Origin: GCA-2770975 sp050248915
GTDB taxonomy: Bacteria; Cyanobacteriota; Sericytochromatia; UBA7694
Assembly: GCA_050248915.1 (NCBI GenBank)
Contig: JBFWRL010000033.1
Coordinates: 1 to 41,247 of the forward strand
Direction of reading: 5' to 3'
Length of the DNA: 41,247 bases
Under the pieces are notes generated by a model. The model was not told the DNA's origin. It worked only from the letters and a program-made list of their open reading frames with translations, and did not search any database. The translations under genes and the position numbers were made by a program. Positions 1 through 7,907 of the stretch are shown piece by piece; positions within the stretch are counted from its first letter, which is position 1; the number at the start of each line of letters is the position of its first letter.

Positions 1-162
1 TTGATCGCGACATATAATTGGATAAAGCGATTTAAAACCGGCTCTTGAGAACCGGGCGTGCGCAAACTAACTCCACTCATAAACAGGCAAACTCTTTGAA
101 TTGTTTTGGATTGACTCTGAGCTTATTATACCCAAAAATCCAAAAAATATCTGCGCAGCGGA

Positions 163-1401
163 TCAGGTCTGGGTTTGTAACTCAACAGACGGCTTTGAAA
201 CGTGTTTTTTTAAGAGCAAGGGCGCGATCAAGAGGCAGAGCAAACTGCTGATTGCTGCCAACCAGCCGATGGCACCATAGTGCAAGAGATGGCCTTGGGC
301 ATCTTTGACCACAATCATTCCGGCCATCAGCGAAGCGACGCCCGCAGATAGTTGTTGCACGGAAGATTGGATACTCATAAAGCTGCCCCGCCTTTGGGGC
401 TCAACCGTGCCCGTGATCAAAGCCATGGCAGGAATCATGCGCCCCCCTGAGACAATAAAAAAACTGGTGGTCAAAAGCAGGGCCAAAGGCAAAGCCGTGG
501 GGCCAAGATGGGTGATCCACAGTTGTGGAACCACCGCCAAAATTAAAAACAGGGAGAGAATTTTGAGTTTGCCATAACGATCAGCCAATCGGCCGATCAG
601 AGGACCCGTAATCAAGGTGACTGCGCCCCCAAGCAGGTAGATCAGTGTCAATTGGGCTTCGCTAAAACCCACATTGGCCACCATCGAAGGGCTCAAAAAG
701 GGAATGAGGGCAAATTGCCCGATCATCATAAAGACGGTCAGCAACAGAGCCCAGAGCTGAGGTGGGCTTTTAAAAACACTGCCCAACACCTGCAGGGGGT
801 TGTGGCGCTGAGGTATATGTAAATGTGTGCGCAAAGCGGGAACCCCTTTGAAGATCAGAGCAAAGACCAGCAGCGAGAGTAAGGTTAAGAATATAAACGG
901 GGCGTGCCAGTCAAAGAGACTGGCCAAGTACAACCCCAAAGGTACTCCCAGCACCGACGCGGCTGAAAAGGCCGCTGTGACAATACCCATGGCCGCTCCC
1001 CGGCGTTCCATCGGAATGGCATCCGCCACCACTGCCAAAACCGCTGCTGCCAAAACGCCGCCAAAACAGCCCGTTAAAATCCGAGCGGCCATTAAAACAG
1101 GGTAAGAAGGGGCCAAGGCACAGGCCAAGGTGCCCAGGGTAAAACCAGCATAAAGCCAGAGCAAAATCTTCTTGCGATCAAAGCGATCAACCACAAAGGC
1201 GGATAAAAAGCCACTGATCCCGGCAGAAAAGGTATACGCTGAGACCAAAAAACCAAATTCGCGCGGAGAGATATGAAAGAGGCGCATCAATTGGGGGCCG
1301 AGCGGCATGAGGATCATAAAATCGACAATATGGGTGAACTGAATCAGGGCCAATGTCAGCAGCAGCCAGCGTTCGCTGGATTTTGTCAGGGTCAATTGCA
1401 T
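163..1401 (-). CDS. MFS transporter (DHA1-like drug/metabolite exporter)
   Basis: This encodes a 412-residue integral membrane protein of the major facilitator superfamily, probably a proton-driven exporter in the inner membrane. About twelve hydrophobic segments run through the whole length. The loop between helices 2 and 3 carries the basic motif VDRFDRKK (MFS motif A). A second copy, GRLADRYGKLK, lies in the C-terminal half, as expected from the internal duplication of the family. PMERRGAAMGIV resembles the motif between helices 4 and 5. The length is normal for DHA1 members. The substrate cannot be read from sequence. The ATG at 1401 has an AAGG-type ribosome site that lies inside a 7-bp inverted repeat. 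The gene follows the antiporter gene on the same strand with about 85 bases between them. Confidence 0.88.
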   Translation of the reverse strand: MQLTLTKSSERWLLLTLALIQFTHIVDFMILMPLGPQLMRLFHISPREFGFLVSAYTFSAGISGFLSAFVVDRFDRKKILLWLYAGFTLGTLACALAPSYPVLMAARILTGCFGGVLAAAVLAVVADAIPMERRGAAMGIVTAAFSAASVLGVPLGLYLASLFDWHAPFIFLTLLSLLVFALIFKGVPALRTHLHIPQRHNPLQVLGSVFKSPPQLWALLLTVFMMIGQFALIPFLSPSMVANVGFSEAQLTLIYLLGGAVTLITGPLIGRLADRYGKLKILSLFLILAVVPQLWITHLGPTALPLALLLTTSFFIVSGGRMIPAMALITGTVEPQRRGSFMSIQSSVQQLSAGVASLMAGMIVVKDAQGHLLHYGAIGWLAAISSLLCLLIAPLLLKKHVSKPSVELQTQT

Positions 1402-1403
1402 AA

Positions 1404-1423
1404 ATAGATAACCTTCTATCTAT
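1404..1423 (-). repeat. Inverted repeat around the MFS ribosome-binding site
   Basis: ATAGATA and TATCTAT form a perfect 7-bp dyad with a 6-base centre. It ends two bases before the MFS start codon, and the AAGG Shine-Dalgarno core falls in the centre. It could be an operator or an RNA hairpin that limits ribosome access. The sequence shows only the symmetry; a regulatory role is inferred. Confidence 0.4.
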
Positions 1424-1461
1424 TCAGCTTAAACCAAGCTCCCCCTTTTTGAATACCAGAT

Positions 1462-1500
1462 CAGCGGCAGAATTCAGCGGCAGAATTCAGCGGCAGAAAA
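1462..1500. repeat. Three tandem 13-bp repeats at the antiporter stop codon
   Basis: The unit CAGCGGCAGAATT occurs twice exactly and a third time with two changes. Read on the minus strand each unit supplies CGC-TGA. The TGA codons lie at 1487, 1474 and 1461. The 13-base period is not a multiple of three, so they fall in all three reading frames. The first one is the stop of the NhaC-type gene. Confidence 0.8.
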
Positions 1501-3265
1501 AGGCCATGATCGTCCACCCCACCCCCGCCAAAGCGGCAGCTTGTACAGCCTGAGGCAATTGGGTATTGACGTGATCCATTAAATCGCCGCCAGTACACAT
1601 CGCGCTGAGCACCGTGGTGTCTGAAATCGGTGAACACTGATCGCCAAAGACGCTGCCATTCATGACCGCCGCAAAACAGAGCATCATGTAGAGTTCGGGA
1701 TTGCTCAGACCTTGGCTTTGGGCCACGGCCCAGGCCAAAGGCATGGCCAACGGAAAAGCCACGGCATAGGTGCCCCAACTTGTACCGGTCGAAAAGGCAA
1801 TGACTATCGTGAGCAATTCCAGCAGCAGTGGCAAACTCCAGAACGGCAAAGTCGTGCCCAGCAACTCAACCAAATAATTGCCACCGCCTGTGGCTTTGGC
1901 AATCCCACCAATCGTGACCGCCAGCAAGAGAATCACCGAGCCCACAACCACCCCTTTGAGCCCTTCGCCAAAGCCTTCGACAATCTCCATCAAATTCATG
2001 CCGCGCAGAGCTGCCAGGGCCGCAGCCACCACCAATGCCGCACCGAAAGCCCAGCGGATTTTGGGGGTGCCTAAAAACACAAAGGTGCCAATTGCCAAAA
2101 CAATTAAGACACTCAGAGGCAAAAAGAAGTCGATAATATGGGGCGTGTAACCGGGGGGCACTTTGCTCAGGTGCATCTCTGGCGCGCTGAGCGGACGTGA
2201 ACCCGGCGCATCGAGTTCGCCGCTGCTGCGGGCCCGTTCGATGGCGGTTTTGAGCTGTTTGTTCATAAATGGCAATTTGTCGATGCTCAGCAAAAAGGTG
2301 CTAAACACGGCCAGAATCGCATAAAAACTCAGGGGAATGGTTTTAAAAAAGAAGGCCAAGCGGTCGGCTTCGGTGGCCAAAAAGGGAATTCCCGCCACAA
2401 AGATAAACGATTGCACATAGCCGGGCCAGGCGTTAAACGGCAGCAGACAGGCAATCGGTGAAGCGGTGGAATCGACAATAAACGACAGCTCTTCGTGGCT
2501 GATCTTTTCTTGATCGGCCAGGGGTTTGATCGTGGTGCCCACCAAAACGGTGCTGATCGTGCCGCCCTGAAAAAAGATCACCCCCAAAAACCAGGCCACA
2601 AGTCGGGCCGAACGGGGGCCGCGCACCACATGTCGGCTCATCATTTCGGCAAAGGCCTGGGGCGCACCCATGCGCGACCAGAGGCCCATCAGTCCCCCCA
2701 AAAGCCAGAGATAGAGGATCAAAATCTGGGCCGAAGACTCATTGGCCAAACTGGGCACAAAGACCTCTTCGGTGATGTCAAATTGCCCGAGCAAAGCTGC
2801 CCCCGTGAGAATGCCCCCCAAGAGCGCCGTGAGGGGTTCGCGGGTGATCCAGCAGAGACCAATGGCCGTTAAAGCTGGCAGCAGCGACCAGAAACTCCAG
2901 TGTTTTTTGCCGCGCAGCCAATAATAAGCTTTGACCTCTTTACCCGCTTTGACTTCAGTCTGATAGACAAAATCTTCTTCGATCTCGGGCTGTTTGTTTT
3001 GGGCCTGCAGGGCCTTGAGTTTGTCCGGGTGCAGGGGTGAGGCCTGATAGGCATTGAGCGGTTCGGGCAGGTATTTTTGTTTGCCCTGATAGACAAAGGC
3101 CAGCCGCGGCCCCACCTGTTTAATATCCAAGGTGATCTTGTCGGCGGTCCAGACCGGCTGCACTTTTTGGCCCACGGCCAGCGAAATCAGAAGAGTGATT
3201 AAAAAGAACCAAAGCGCGCGGGAGCGAAAGACAGAGGGTTTTAAAAGTGCAGCGGGAGAATTCAC
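1487..3265 (-). CDS. Na+/H+ antiporter, NhaC-like family
   Basis: This is a polytopic inner-membrane transporter of about 592 residues from the NhaC/YuiF-like ion antiporter family, probably exchanging Na+ for H+ or carrying an organic acid. After one N-terminal hydrophobic anchor there is an unusual hydrophilic stretch of about 100 residues, probably periplasmic. About eleven further membrane segments follow. GGTISTVLVGTTIKPL, FSTGTSWGTYAVAFP and FGDQCSPISDTTVLSAMCTG match the conserved family regions; the last, with its SPISDTT motif, is highly characteristic. I chose the GTG at 3265 because AAGGAG lies nine bases upstream; an ATG at 3295 would add ten residues with no good ribosome site. 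The stop codon sits in a 13-bp tandem repeat. Confidence 0.85.
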   Translation of the reverse strand: MNSPAALLKPSVFRSRALWFFLITLLISLAVGQKVQPVWTADKITLDIKQVGPRLAFVYQGKQKYLPEPLNAYQASPLHPDKLKALQAQNKQPEIEEDFVYQTEVKAGKEVKAYYWLRGKKHWSFWSLLPALTAIGLCWITREPLTALLGGILTGAALLGQFDITEEVFVPSLANESSAQILILYLWLLGGLMGLWSRMGAPQAFAEMMSRHVVRGPRSARLVAWFLGVIFFQGGTISTVLVGTTIKPLADQEKISHEELSFIVDSTASPIACLLPFNAWPGYVQSFIFVAGIPFLATEADRLAFFFKTIPLSFYAILAVFSTFLLSIDKLPFMNKQLKTAIERARSSGELDAPGSRPLSAPEMHLSKVPPGYTPHIIDFFLPLSVLIVLAIGTFVFLGTPKIRWAFGAALVVAAALAALRGMNLMEIVEGFGEGLKGVVVGSVILLLAVTIGGIAKATGGGNYLVELLGTTLPFWSLPLLLELLTIVIAFSTGTSWGTYAVAFPLAMPLAWAVAQSQGLSNPELYMMLCFAAVMNGSVFGDQCSPISDTTVLSAMCTGGDLMDHVNTQLPQAVQAAALAGVGWTIMAFFCR

Positions 3266-3403
3266 AAATCTGGGCTCCTTTTTTCGGCCATTCACCGATC
3301 TATCTTAACGGCAGTAGACGCTTGTGCCAAGTTTTTTCGGGCATGGGCAAAGCCGCTCGGGGGGTGTATCATGCACTATCACCGATTTCTCTGGAGGCCT
3401 CCC

Positions 3404-4597
3404 ATGGGTTTTGATTTCGCCTATACCGACGAGCAAAAAATGGTGCAAGAGAGCATTACGCGCATGCTCAAGCGCCACGAAGACAAACATGTGAGTTGGC
3501 GTCAAGACATCTATAAACACCACAGTTTTCCCGATGCCCTCTGGCAGGCCTTTGCCGAGACCGGGATCATGGGCAGTTTTTTGCCTGAGGCCTACGGCGG
3601 CTCAGACATGGGCCTGATGCCGCTCTTGCTGGCGCTCGAAACCCTCAGTGCCCATGGCTTTGCCTCGGTCCACGCGGTGGTCACCGCCATGGATGCGCTC
3701 TGCCTGCTCAAACACGGCTCAGAAGAGTTGAAGCAGCGGATTTTGCCCAAAGTGGCCACGGGTGAGATGCGCCTGGGTTATGCCCATACCGAACCCGACG
3801 CGGGCAGCAATGTCTTTAATACGGCCACCTTTGCCAAACGCGAGGGCGACCATTATGTCGTCAACGGCCAAAAGGTCTTTATCTCGGGCGTCGACAGCAC
3901 CCAAAAACTGCTGCTCGTGACGCGCACCACCTCGCTCGAAGACGCCATCGCCCAAGGCAACCGCACCTATGGCCTGACCCTGATGCTGGTGGACTGCGAC
4001 AGCCCCGGGCTGGAAAAACAATTTTTGCCCCTGCAAGGCCTCGAAGGTATCAAGCAATGGGCGATCTTCTTTGAAAATATGAAGGTGCCGGTCGAGAATG
4101 TGGTTGGGATTGAAAATGGCGGTGCCCAGATCATCTTTGATTCCCTCAATTCAGAGCGGATTCTGGCGGCGGGCATTGCCACCGGCATGGTCGATTTTTT
4201 GCTCGATCGCTCCACCCGTTACGCCCGTGAACGCAAGGTCTTTGGCAATCGGGCAATCGGCTCTTACCAAGCGATTGCCCACCCTTTGGCCGAGACCAAA
4301 ATTGAGCAAGAAGCCGCCCGGCTCCTGACCTACCGCGCAGCCTGGGCCTTCGACAAAGGGCTGCCCCCGGCCGAAGTGGGCCATTTTGCCAATCTGGCCA
4401 AGTTCAAAGCCGCCGATGTGGCGATCAAAGCGGCGGATCATGCGATTGAAACCCACGGCGGCTACGGATTCTCGGAAGAATACGAGGTGATCTATTATTG
4501 GAACACCGCTCGCTTGTTTAAAACAGCCCCGATTACCCGTGAGATGATTCTGAACTTTATCTCAGAGCACAGCTTAAAATTGCCCCGTTCCTATTAG
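3404..4597 (+). CDS. Acyl-CoA dehydrogenase
   Basis: This 397-residue cytoplasmic flavoprotein would oxidise an acyl-CoA to the 2-enoyl-CoA and pass electrons to ETF. It has the standard three parts: an N-terminal helical domain starting at DEQKMVQESITRML, a beta middle domain with GYAHTEPDAGSNVF and VNGQKVFISG, and a C-terminal helical domain with ERKVFGNRAIGSYQAI and THGGYGFSEEY. The usual late catalytic-Glu motif (EGTSE-like) reads TAPITREM here. Glu251 in NSERILAAG lies where isovaleryl- and long-chain acyl-CoA dehydrogenases carry their catalytic base, so a branched- or long-chain substrate is possible. The start at 3404 has GGAGG six bases upstream; an upstream in-frame ATG at 3371 lacks a ribosome site. 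It is divergent from the antiporter gene. Confidence 0.9.
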   Translation: MGFDFAYTDEQKMVQESITRMLKRHEDKHVSWRQDIYKHHSFPDALWQAFAETGIMGSFLPEAYGGSDMGLMPLLLALETLSAHGFASVHAVVTAMDALCLLKHGSEELKQRILPKVATGEMRLGYAHTEPDAGSNVFNTATFAKREGDHYVVNGQKVFISGVDSTQKLLLVTRTTSLEDAIAQGNRTYGLTLMLVDCDSPGLEKQFLPLQGLEGIKQWAIFFENMKVPVENVVGIENGGAQIIFDSLNSERILAAGIATGMVDFLLDRSTRYARERKVFGNRAIGSYQAIAHPLAETKIEQEAARLLTYRAAWAFDKGLPPAEVGHFANLAKFKAADVAIKAADHAIETHGGYGFSEEYEVIYYWNTARLFKTAPITREMILNFISEHSLKLPRSY

Positions 4598-4606
4598 GAA
4601 AAAGGG

Positions 4607-4646
4607 GGCTGTTTGGGGTCGGATGACACTCTAACAGCCACTTTTT
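4607..4646 (+). terminator. Possible terminator after the acyl-CoA dehydrogenase gene
   Basis: GGCTGTT at 4607-4613 pairs with AACAGCC at 4633-4639 across a 19-base loop, followed by ACTTTTT. It lies ten bases past the stop codon. The loop is long, so confidence is moderate. Confidence 0.45.
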
Positions 4647-4705
4647 ATTGCAGCCCCAAACCCTATCCCTACAACCCTTACCCCTCTTCCGTCTGTGATC
4701 AAAGG

Positions 4706-4735
4706 TTGACATATTGCAAATGAATCGCATATACT
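4706..4735 (+). promoter_or_regulatory. Sigma-70-type promoter for the NlpC/P60 gene
   Basis: A perfect -35 box TTGACA (4706-4711) is separated by 18 bases from TATACT (4730-4735). Transcription would begin near 4742, leaving a leader of about 135 bases before the start codon. The leader holds the short palindrome GGGAAATTTCCC near 4808. I recognise no riboswitch in it. Confidence 0.7.
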
Positions 4736-4876
4736 TCCAAAGTCCTGATTGGATGCAATCTAATTAATAGTGACGATAAGCAACGCAAACGACCGCGTTA
4801 TTTTCTGGGAAATTTCCCAAAAATAGCTAAAAACGCAAGATTACCATAATCTTTGCCCAAGAGAGGAACCAACGCC

Positions 4877-5350
4877 ATGAAAAAGCGTTTCCTGGCCGCT
4901 AGCGCCATTTTGACCCTGCTCCTGAATCTTCAGGTAGCTCCCGCCCAAGCCACATCCAGCCACACACAATTCGGACGTGAAATCGTCCTGAGTGCACAGC
5001 AACACATCGGCTTGCCTTACATCTGGGGAGGCGAAGATCCCAATCGCGGCTTCGACTGTTCGGGTTTGGTCAAATTCACCTTTGAAGAATTTAACATCAA
5101 CCTGCCCCACCGTGCTGATTTGCAATACAATTACGGCCAGTCCGTGAGAAAAGATCAGCTTGAACCCGGCGACATCGTCTTCTTTGCCACGGGCGGTTAT
5201 CCGATTGGCCATGTCGGCATATATATCGGCAACGAGCAGTTTATTCACGCTCCCCGCCGGGGCAAGCCGATTCAGGTTGATTCAATCACCTCGGGTTGGT
5301 TTAGCAATCGCTTTGTCGGCGCCCGCCGGATTGTTCCCGATTACTTCTAA
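4877..5350 (+). CDS. Secreted NlpC/P60-family cell-wall peptidase
   Basis: This is a 157-residue exported cysteine peptidase, probably cutting D-Glu-to-diamino-acid bonds in peptidoglycan stems. A Sec signal peptide (charged MKKR, hydrophobic core, cleavage after AQA at residue 25) is followed directly by one NlpC/P60 domain. The catalytic triad is visible: Cys61 in GFDCSGLVKF, His112 in GHVGIYIG and the third polar residue His124 in FIHAPRRG. LPHRADLQ and LEPGDIVFF are further family signatures. There is no SH3 or LysM targeting domain, so it is a minimal single-domain enzyme. The ATG at 4877 has AGAGGAA upstream; starting at 4853 would put extra residues before the signal peptide. It has its own promoter and lies 60 bases ahead of efp. 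Confidence 0.92.
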   Translation: MKKRFLAASAILTLLLNLQVAPAQATSSHTQFGREIVLSAQQHIGLPYIWGGEDPNRGFDCSGLVKFTFEEFNINLPHRADLQYNYGQSVRKDQLEPGDIVFFATGGYPIGHVGIYIGNEQFIHAPRRGKPIQVDSITSGWFSNRFVGARRIVPDYF

Positions 5351-5360
5351 ACCCCCTTCG

Positions 5361-5369
5361 TGGTATAGT
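5361..5369 (+). promoter_or_regulatory. Extended -10 promoter of efp
   Basis: TGGTATAGT is a TGn extended -10 box about 40 bases before the efp start. The -35 region 17 bases upstream (TTACTT) is weak, as is common for extended -10 promoters. It suggests efp can be transcribed independently of the NlpC/P60 gene. Confidence 0.5.
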
Positions 5370-5410
5370 GCCCTCTATTGTTTTAAGCAACGACGGAGAT
5401 AGATAGTATC

Positions 5411-5974
5411 ATGAGTATTACCAGCAACGATTTGCGCCCTGGCATTGCCATTGTCTTTGATAACGATCCCTGGCAGGTGGTTGAATTTCAACACGTTAAG
5501 CCGGGCAAGGGCGCCGCTTTTGTTCGCAGCAAGCTCAAAAACATGCGCACCGGCAGTGTGCGTGAAAATACCTTCCGCGCCGGTGAAAAACTGGAAAAAG
5601 CGGATATCGAGAAAAAAGCCATGCAGTACCTCTTCTTAGATGGAGATCAGTACAATTTCATGGACAACGAGTCTTACGAGCAATTGCCCGTTCACAAAGA
5701 CACCCTCAATGACCGCGTACTCAAGTACATGAAAGAGGGCCTCGAATACGATATGCTCTTTTTTAATGGCGCACTGATCACCATCGATCCCCCCAATTTT
5801 GTGGTGGTCGAAATTACCGAGACCGATCCCGGTGTGCGGGGTGATACCGCCACGGGTGGAACCAAGCCTGCCACCGTCGAAACCGGTGCCACGGTTCAGG
5901 TGCCCCTCTTTGTCAATCAGGGTGACAAAATCCGGATTGATACCCGCACCGACAGCTACCTGGAGCGGGCCTGA
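5411..5974 (+). CDS. efp: Translation elongation factor P
   Basis: EF-P binds near the ribosomal E site and relieves stalling at consecutive prolines. The 187-residue length is standard. All three domains are present: the KOW-like N-terminal domain with NDLRPGIAIVFDNDPW, the OB domain, and the C-terminal OB domain ending TRTDSYLERA. The tip loop reads HVKPGKGAAFVR, so the residue that is modified in many bacteria is Lys33. I see no epmA or epmB homologue in the window. The start has GGAG about ten bases upstream. Several local proteins are rich in proline runs (the lipoprotein at 9469-10617 especially), which would need EF-P for translation. The next gene overlaps or abuts its 3' end. Confidence 0.97.
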   Translation: MSITSNDLRPGIAIVFDNDPWQVVEFQHVKPGKGAAFVRSKLKNMRTGSVRENTFRAGEKLEKADIEKKAMQYLFLDGDQYNFMDNESYEQLPVHKDTLNDRVLKYMKEGLEYDMLFFNGALITIDPPNFVVVEITETDPGVRGDTATGGTKPATVETGATVQVPLFVNQGDKIRIDTRTDSYLERA

Positions 5975-7907
5975 TTCTCTGGCTGAGATCCTACTGATTG
6001 AAGGCGACCGAGGCACAGGCAAAACTGCGGCACTGGTCCAGACCCTCAATCGCCTCTTGGCAGAAGGGATTGAGCCTGCCCGGATTCAAATCCTCTGCGG
6101 CCACCGCTTGTATCACCGCCGAGAATTTTTGACGCGCCTAGCGGAAGCCTTGCGCTTTCCGCTGGCGCCTTTGCAGGTGTTTACCTTTCCCCAATGGCTG
6201 CGCCAATTTTTTACGGCCTGCCCAGAACCCCAGGGCCAAGATCCACTGCTGATCACGGCCAATGACACGCTTTTGTTGATGCAGGGCTTTTTTCAGACCC
6301 AGAACTATTTTCAGGGTCACCCTATGGACCGGGCTTTTTTTCGGCATGTGCTCAACCGCCACCGGGCCCGCGCCATCAATGCCTGGAGCTGGCCTGAATT
6401 TGAGGCCCGCAGTGCCGCCCTTGAAAGTGAACCCCTGGTGCCAGAGATTCACACCTTTCTCAAAGATTTTCAGTCCTGGCTGCTGAATCGGGAACGCCCC
6501 CTGTTGGATTACCCACTGCAATGGGAATACCTGGCCAAGCGTTTGTCGACGCCGCCAGTGCAAGATTGGCTGGCCAACTTCAGCCATTGGCTGATCGATG
6601 ATCTTGATGAAACCAGTCCCGCAGAACAGGTCTTGATTGAATACCTGACCCACCACAGCACTCAACTGATTGGCACAGCCAATCCCTTTGGTGGAGCAGA
6701 ACAGGTCTTGGGGGCCTTTCCTGAATATGTGCAAAGCCTGTCGGGTCGGGCTGAGATCCGGTCTCTGCCTGATCGACATCCCCAAGCGGCCCTGGCTTCA
6801 CGGCTATACAAACTCTGTTTGGATCAGGCCCTGGACCCCCCAGAAAAAGAGCAAAGTCCCGCTTTGTTGCGCCTGAAAAACAGCTCGGCCATGTTGGCCT
6901 CCTTGGAAATGCATTTGCGCAAACGCCTTTCAGCAGGGGTCCCCCCCGGAGAATTGGTCTTGGTGAGTTGGGCCCTGACCGATGCCTTTTGTCTGGAAGT
7001 CGAAACAATGATGGCACGCATGGGTGTGGCCGTGGAAATTTATCGCGGCTCGCGGGTGATTCAGCGCAATCCGCTAGTCAGCGTGTTATTGGCGTTGATG
7101 CGCTTGGTCTTTTGGGAGCAGAGCAATACGGCTGCACTGACCGTGCCAAAGCTGAAAGGCTTTGAAATGGCCCAGATTTTTGCCCTTTGCCTGTCAATGC
7201 CCCCCTTTGAGTTGGCCCGTTTGCGCATGCGTTTTCAGGATCGTTTAAGCGATTGGGGACAGTATTTGCAGGGCCAAACCAGCCCCTTGGCACAGAAACT
7301 GAGAGAGACAGTGGCTGACCTGCGCGTTCAACTCAGCCAGCAGCAAATCCCCCTCTCTCAAGCGGCGATTCAACTCTGGCAAAAACTGCTTTTGCCCCAT
7401 TTACAGCCAGCGGCATTTTCGCAGGTGGGGGGGGTAACCGAATTGATTCAACGCCTGAGCCGCTGGGAACAAGTCGGCCATGCGGTGGAGCGGCCAGAAG
7501 CGCTGTTTTTGAATGCCCTCTTTTCGGGTGAAATTCGCGAAGCAGGGGATCCCGTACAGGCCCCCGCTGAGCAGGCGATCAAATTGATGACCCTGCACCG
7601 CCTCTGTGAACTGCACATGGAGTCAGACTACCAATTCTGGCTCGATCTCAGTCACCCGGCCTGGACCTTGCAAAGCCCCCACCCCCTCAACCAGCGCCTG
7701 ATATTTTCACGTTCCTGGCCCCAAGATCAGCCTTGGAGTTTGGAAGCCGAAGAGGCCGCAGGCGAACGCCACTTGGCCAAAATGCTGCGCAAGGGCCTGC
7801 GCTATTGTCGCAGGGAGCCGACTTTTTTTGCCGCTGATTATGATTCCCTTTCACAGCGCCAGGGCCAAGAGACCTTGCTGCGTTTTTTGGGTCAGAATTT
7901 TAACTGA
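5937..7907 (+). CDS. Degenerate UvrD/AddB-like superfamily 1 helicase, start uncertain
   Basis: This roughly 650-residue protein has the motif order of UvrD-type superfamily 1A helicases, but most motifs are eroded. A good Walker A, EGDRGTGKTAAL, lies at the very N-terminus. LIDDLDETSPAEQ matches the DE-x-QD-x-SP Walker B region. LIGTANPFGGAEQVL resembles motif III, and VEIYRGSRVIQRNPLV the region after motif IV. IKLMTLHRL keeps the start of motif V, and the C-terminal motif VI arginine region is unclear. AddB subunits similarly keep Walker A but lose the other motifs, though they are about 1100 residues with a nuclease domain that is missing here. No ATG lies between the end of efp and the Walker A. 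Candidate starts are TTG 5937, GTG 5922 and CTG 5979, none with a convincing ribosome site. It is convergent with the next gene, overlapping by 16 bases. Confidence 0.7.
   Translation: MIPAPTATWSGPDSLAEILLIEGDRGTGKTAALVQTLNRLLAEGIEPARIQILCGHRLYHRREFLTRLAEALRFPLAPLQVFTFPQWLRQFFTACPEPQGQDPLLITANDTLLLMQGFFQTQNYFQGHPMDRAFFRHVLNRHRARAINAWSWPEFEARSAALESEPLVPEIHTFLKDFQSWLLNRERPLLDYPLQWEYLAKRLSTPPVQDWLANFSHWLIDDLDETSPAEQVLIEYLTHHSTQLIGTANPFGGAEQVLGAFPEYVQSLSGRAEIRSLPDRHPQAALASRLYKLCLDQALDPPEKEQSPALLRLKNSSAMLASLEMHLRKRLSAGVPPGELVLVSWALTDAFCLEVETMMARMGVAVEIYRGSRVIQRNPLVSVLLALMRLVFWEQSNTAALTVPKLKGFEMAQIFALCLSMPPFELARLRMRFQDRLSDWGQYLQGQTSPLAQKLRETVADLRVQLSQQQIPLSQAAIQLWQKLLLPHLQPAAFSQVGGVTELIQRLSRWEQVGHAVERPEALFLNALFSGEIREAGDPVQAPAEQAIKLMTLHRLCELHMESDYQFWLDLSHPAWTLQSPHPLNQRLIFSRSWPQDQPWSLEAEEAAGERHLAKMLRKGLRYCRREPTFFAADYDSLSQRQGQETLLRFLGQNFN

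Noticed and set aside
45..251. Small open frame at the left edge
   Set aside because: It overlaps the 3' end of the MFS gene antisense, has no ribosome site and has no protein-like features. Positions 1-162 hold nothing I can support.
4742..4876. Riboswitch (for example c-di-AMP ydaO type) in the NlpC/P60 leader
   Set aside because: The long leader and the gene type invited the idea, but none of the conserved ydaO segments are present; only a short palindrome is seen.
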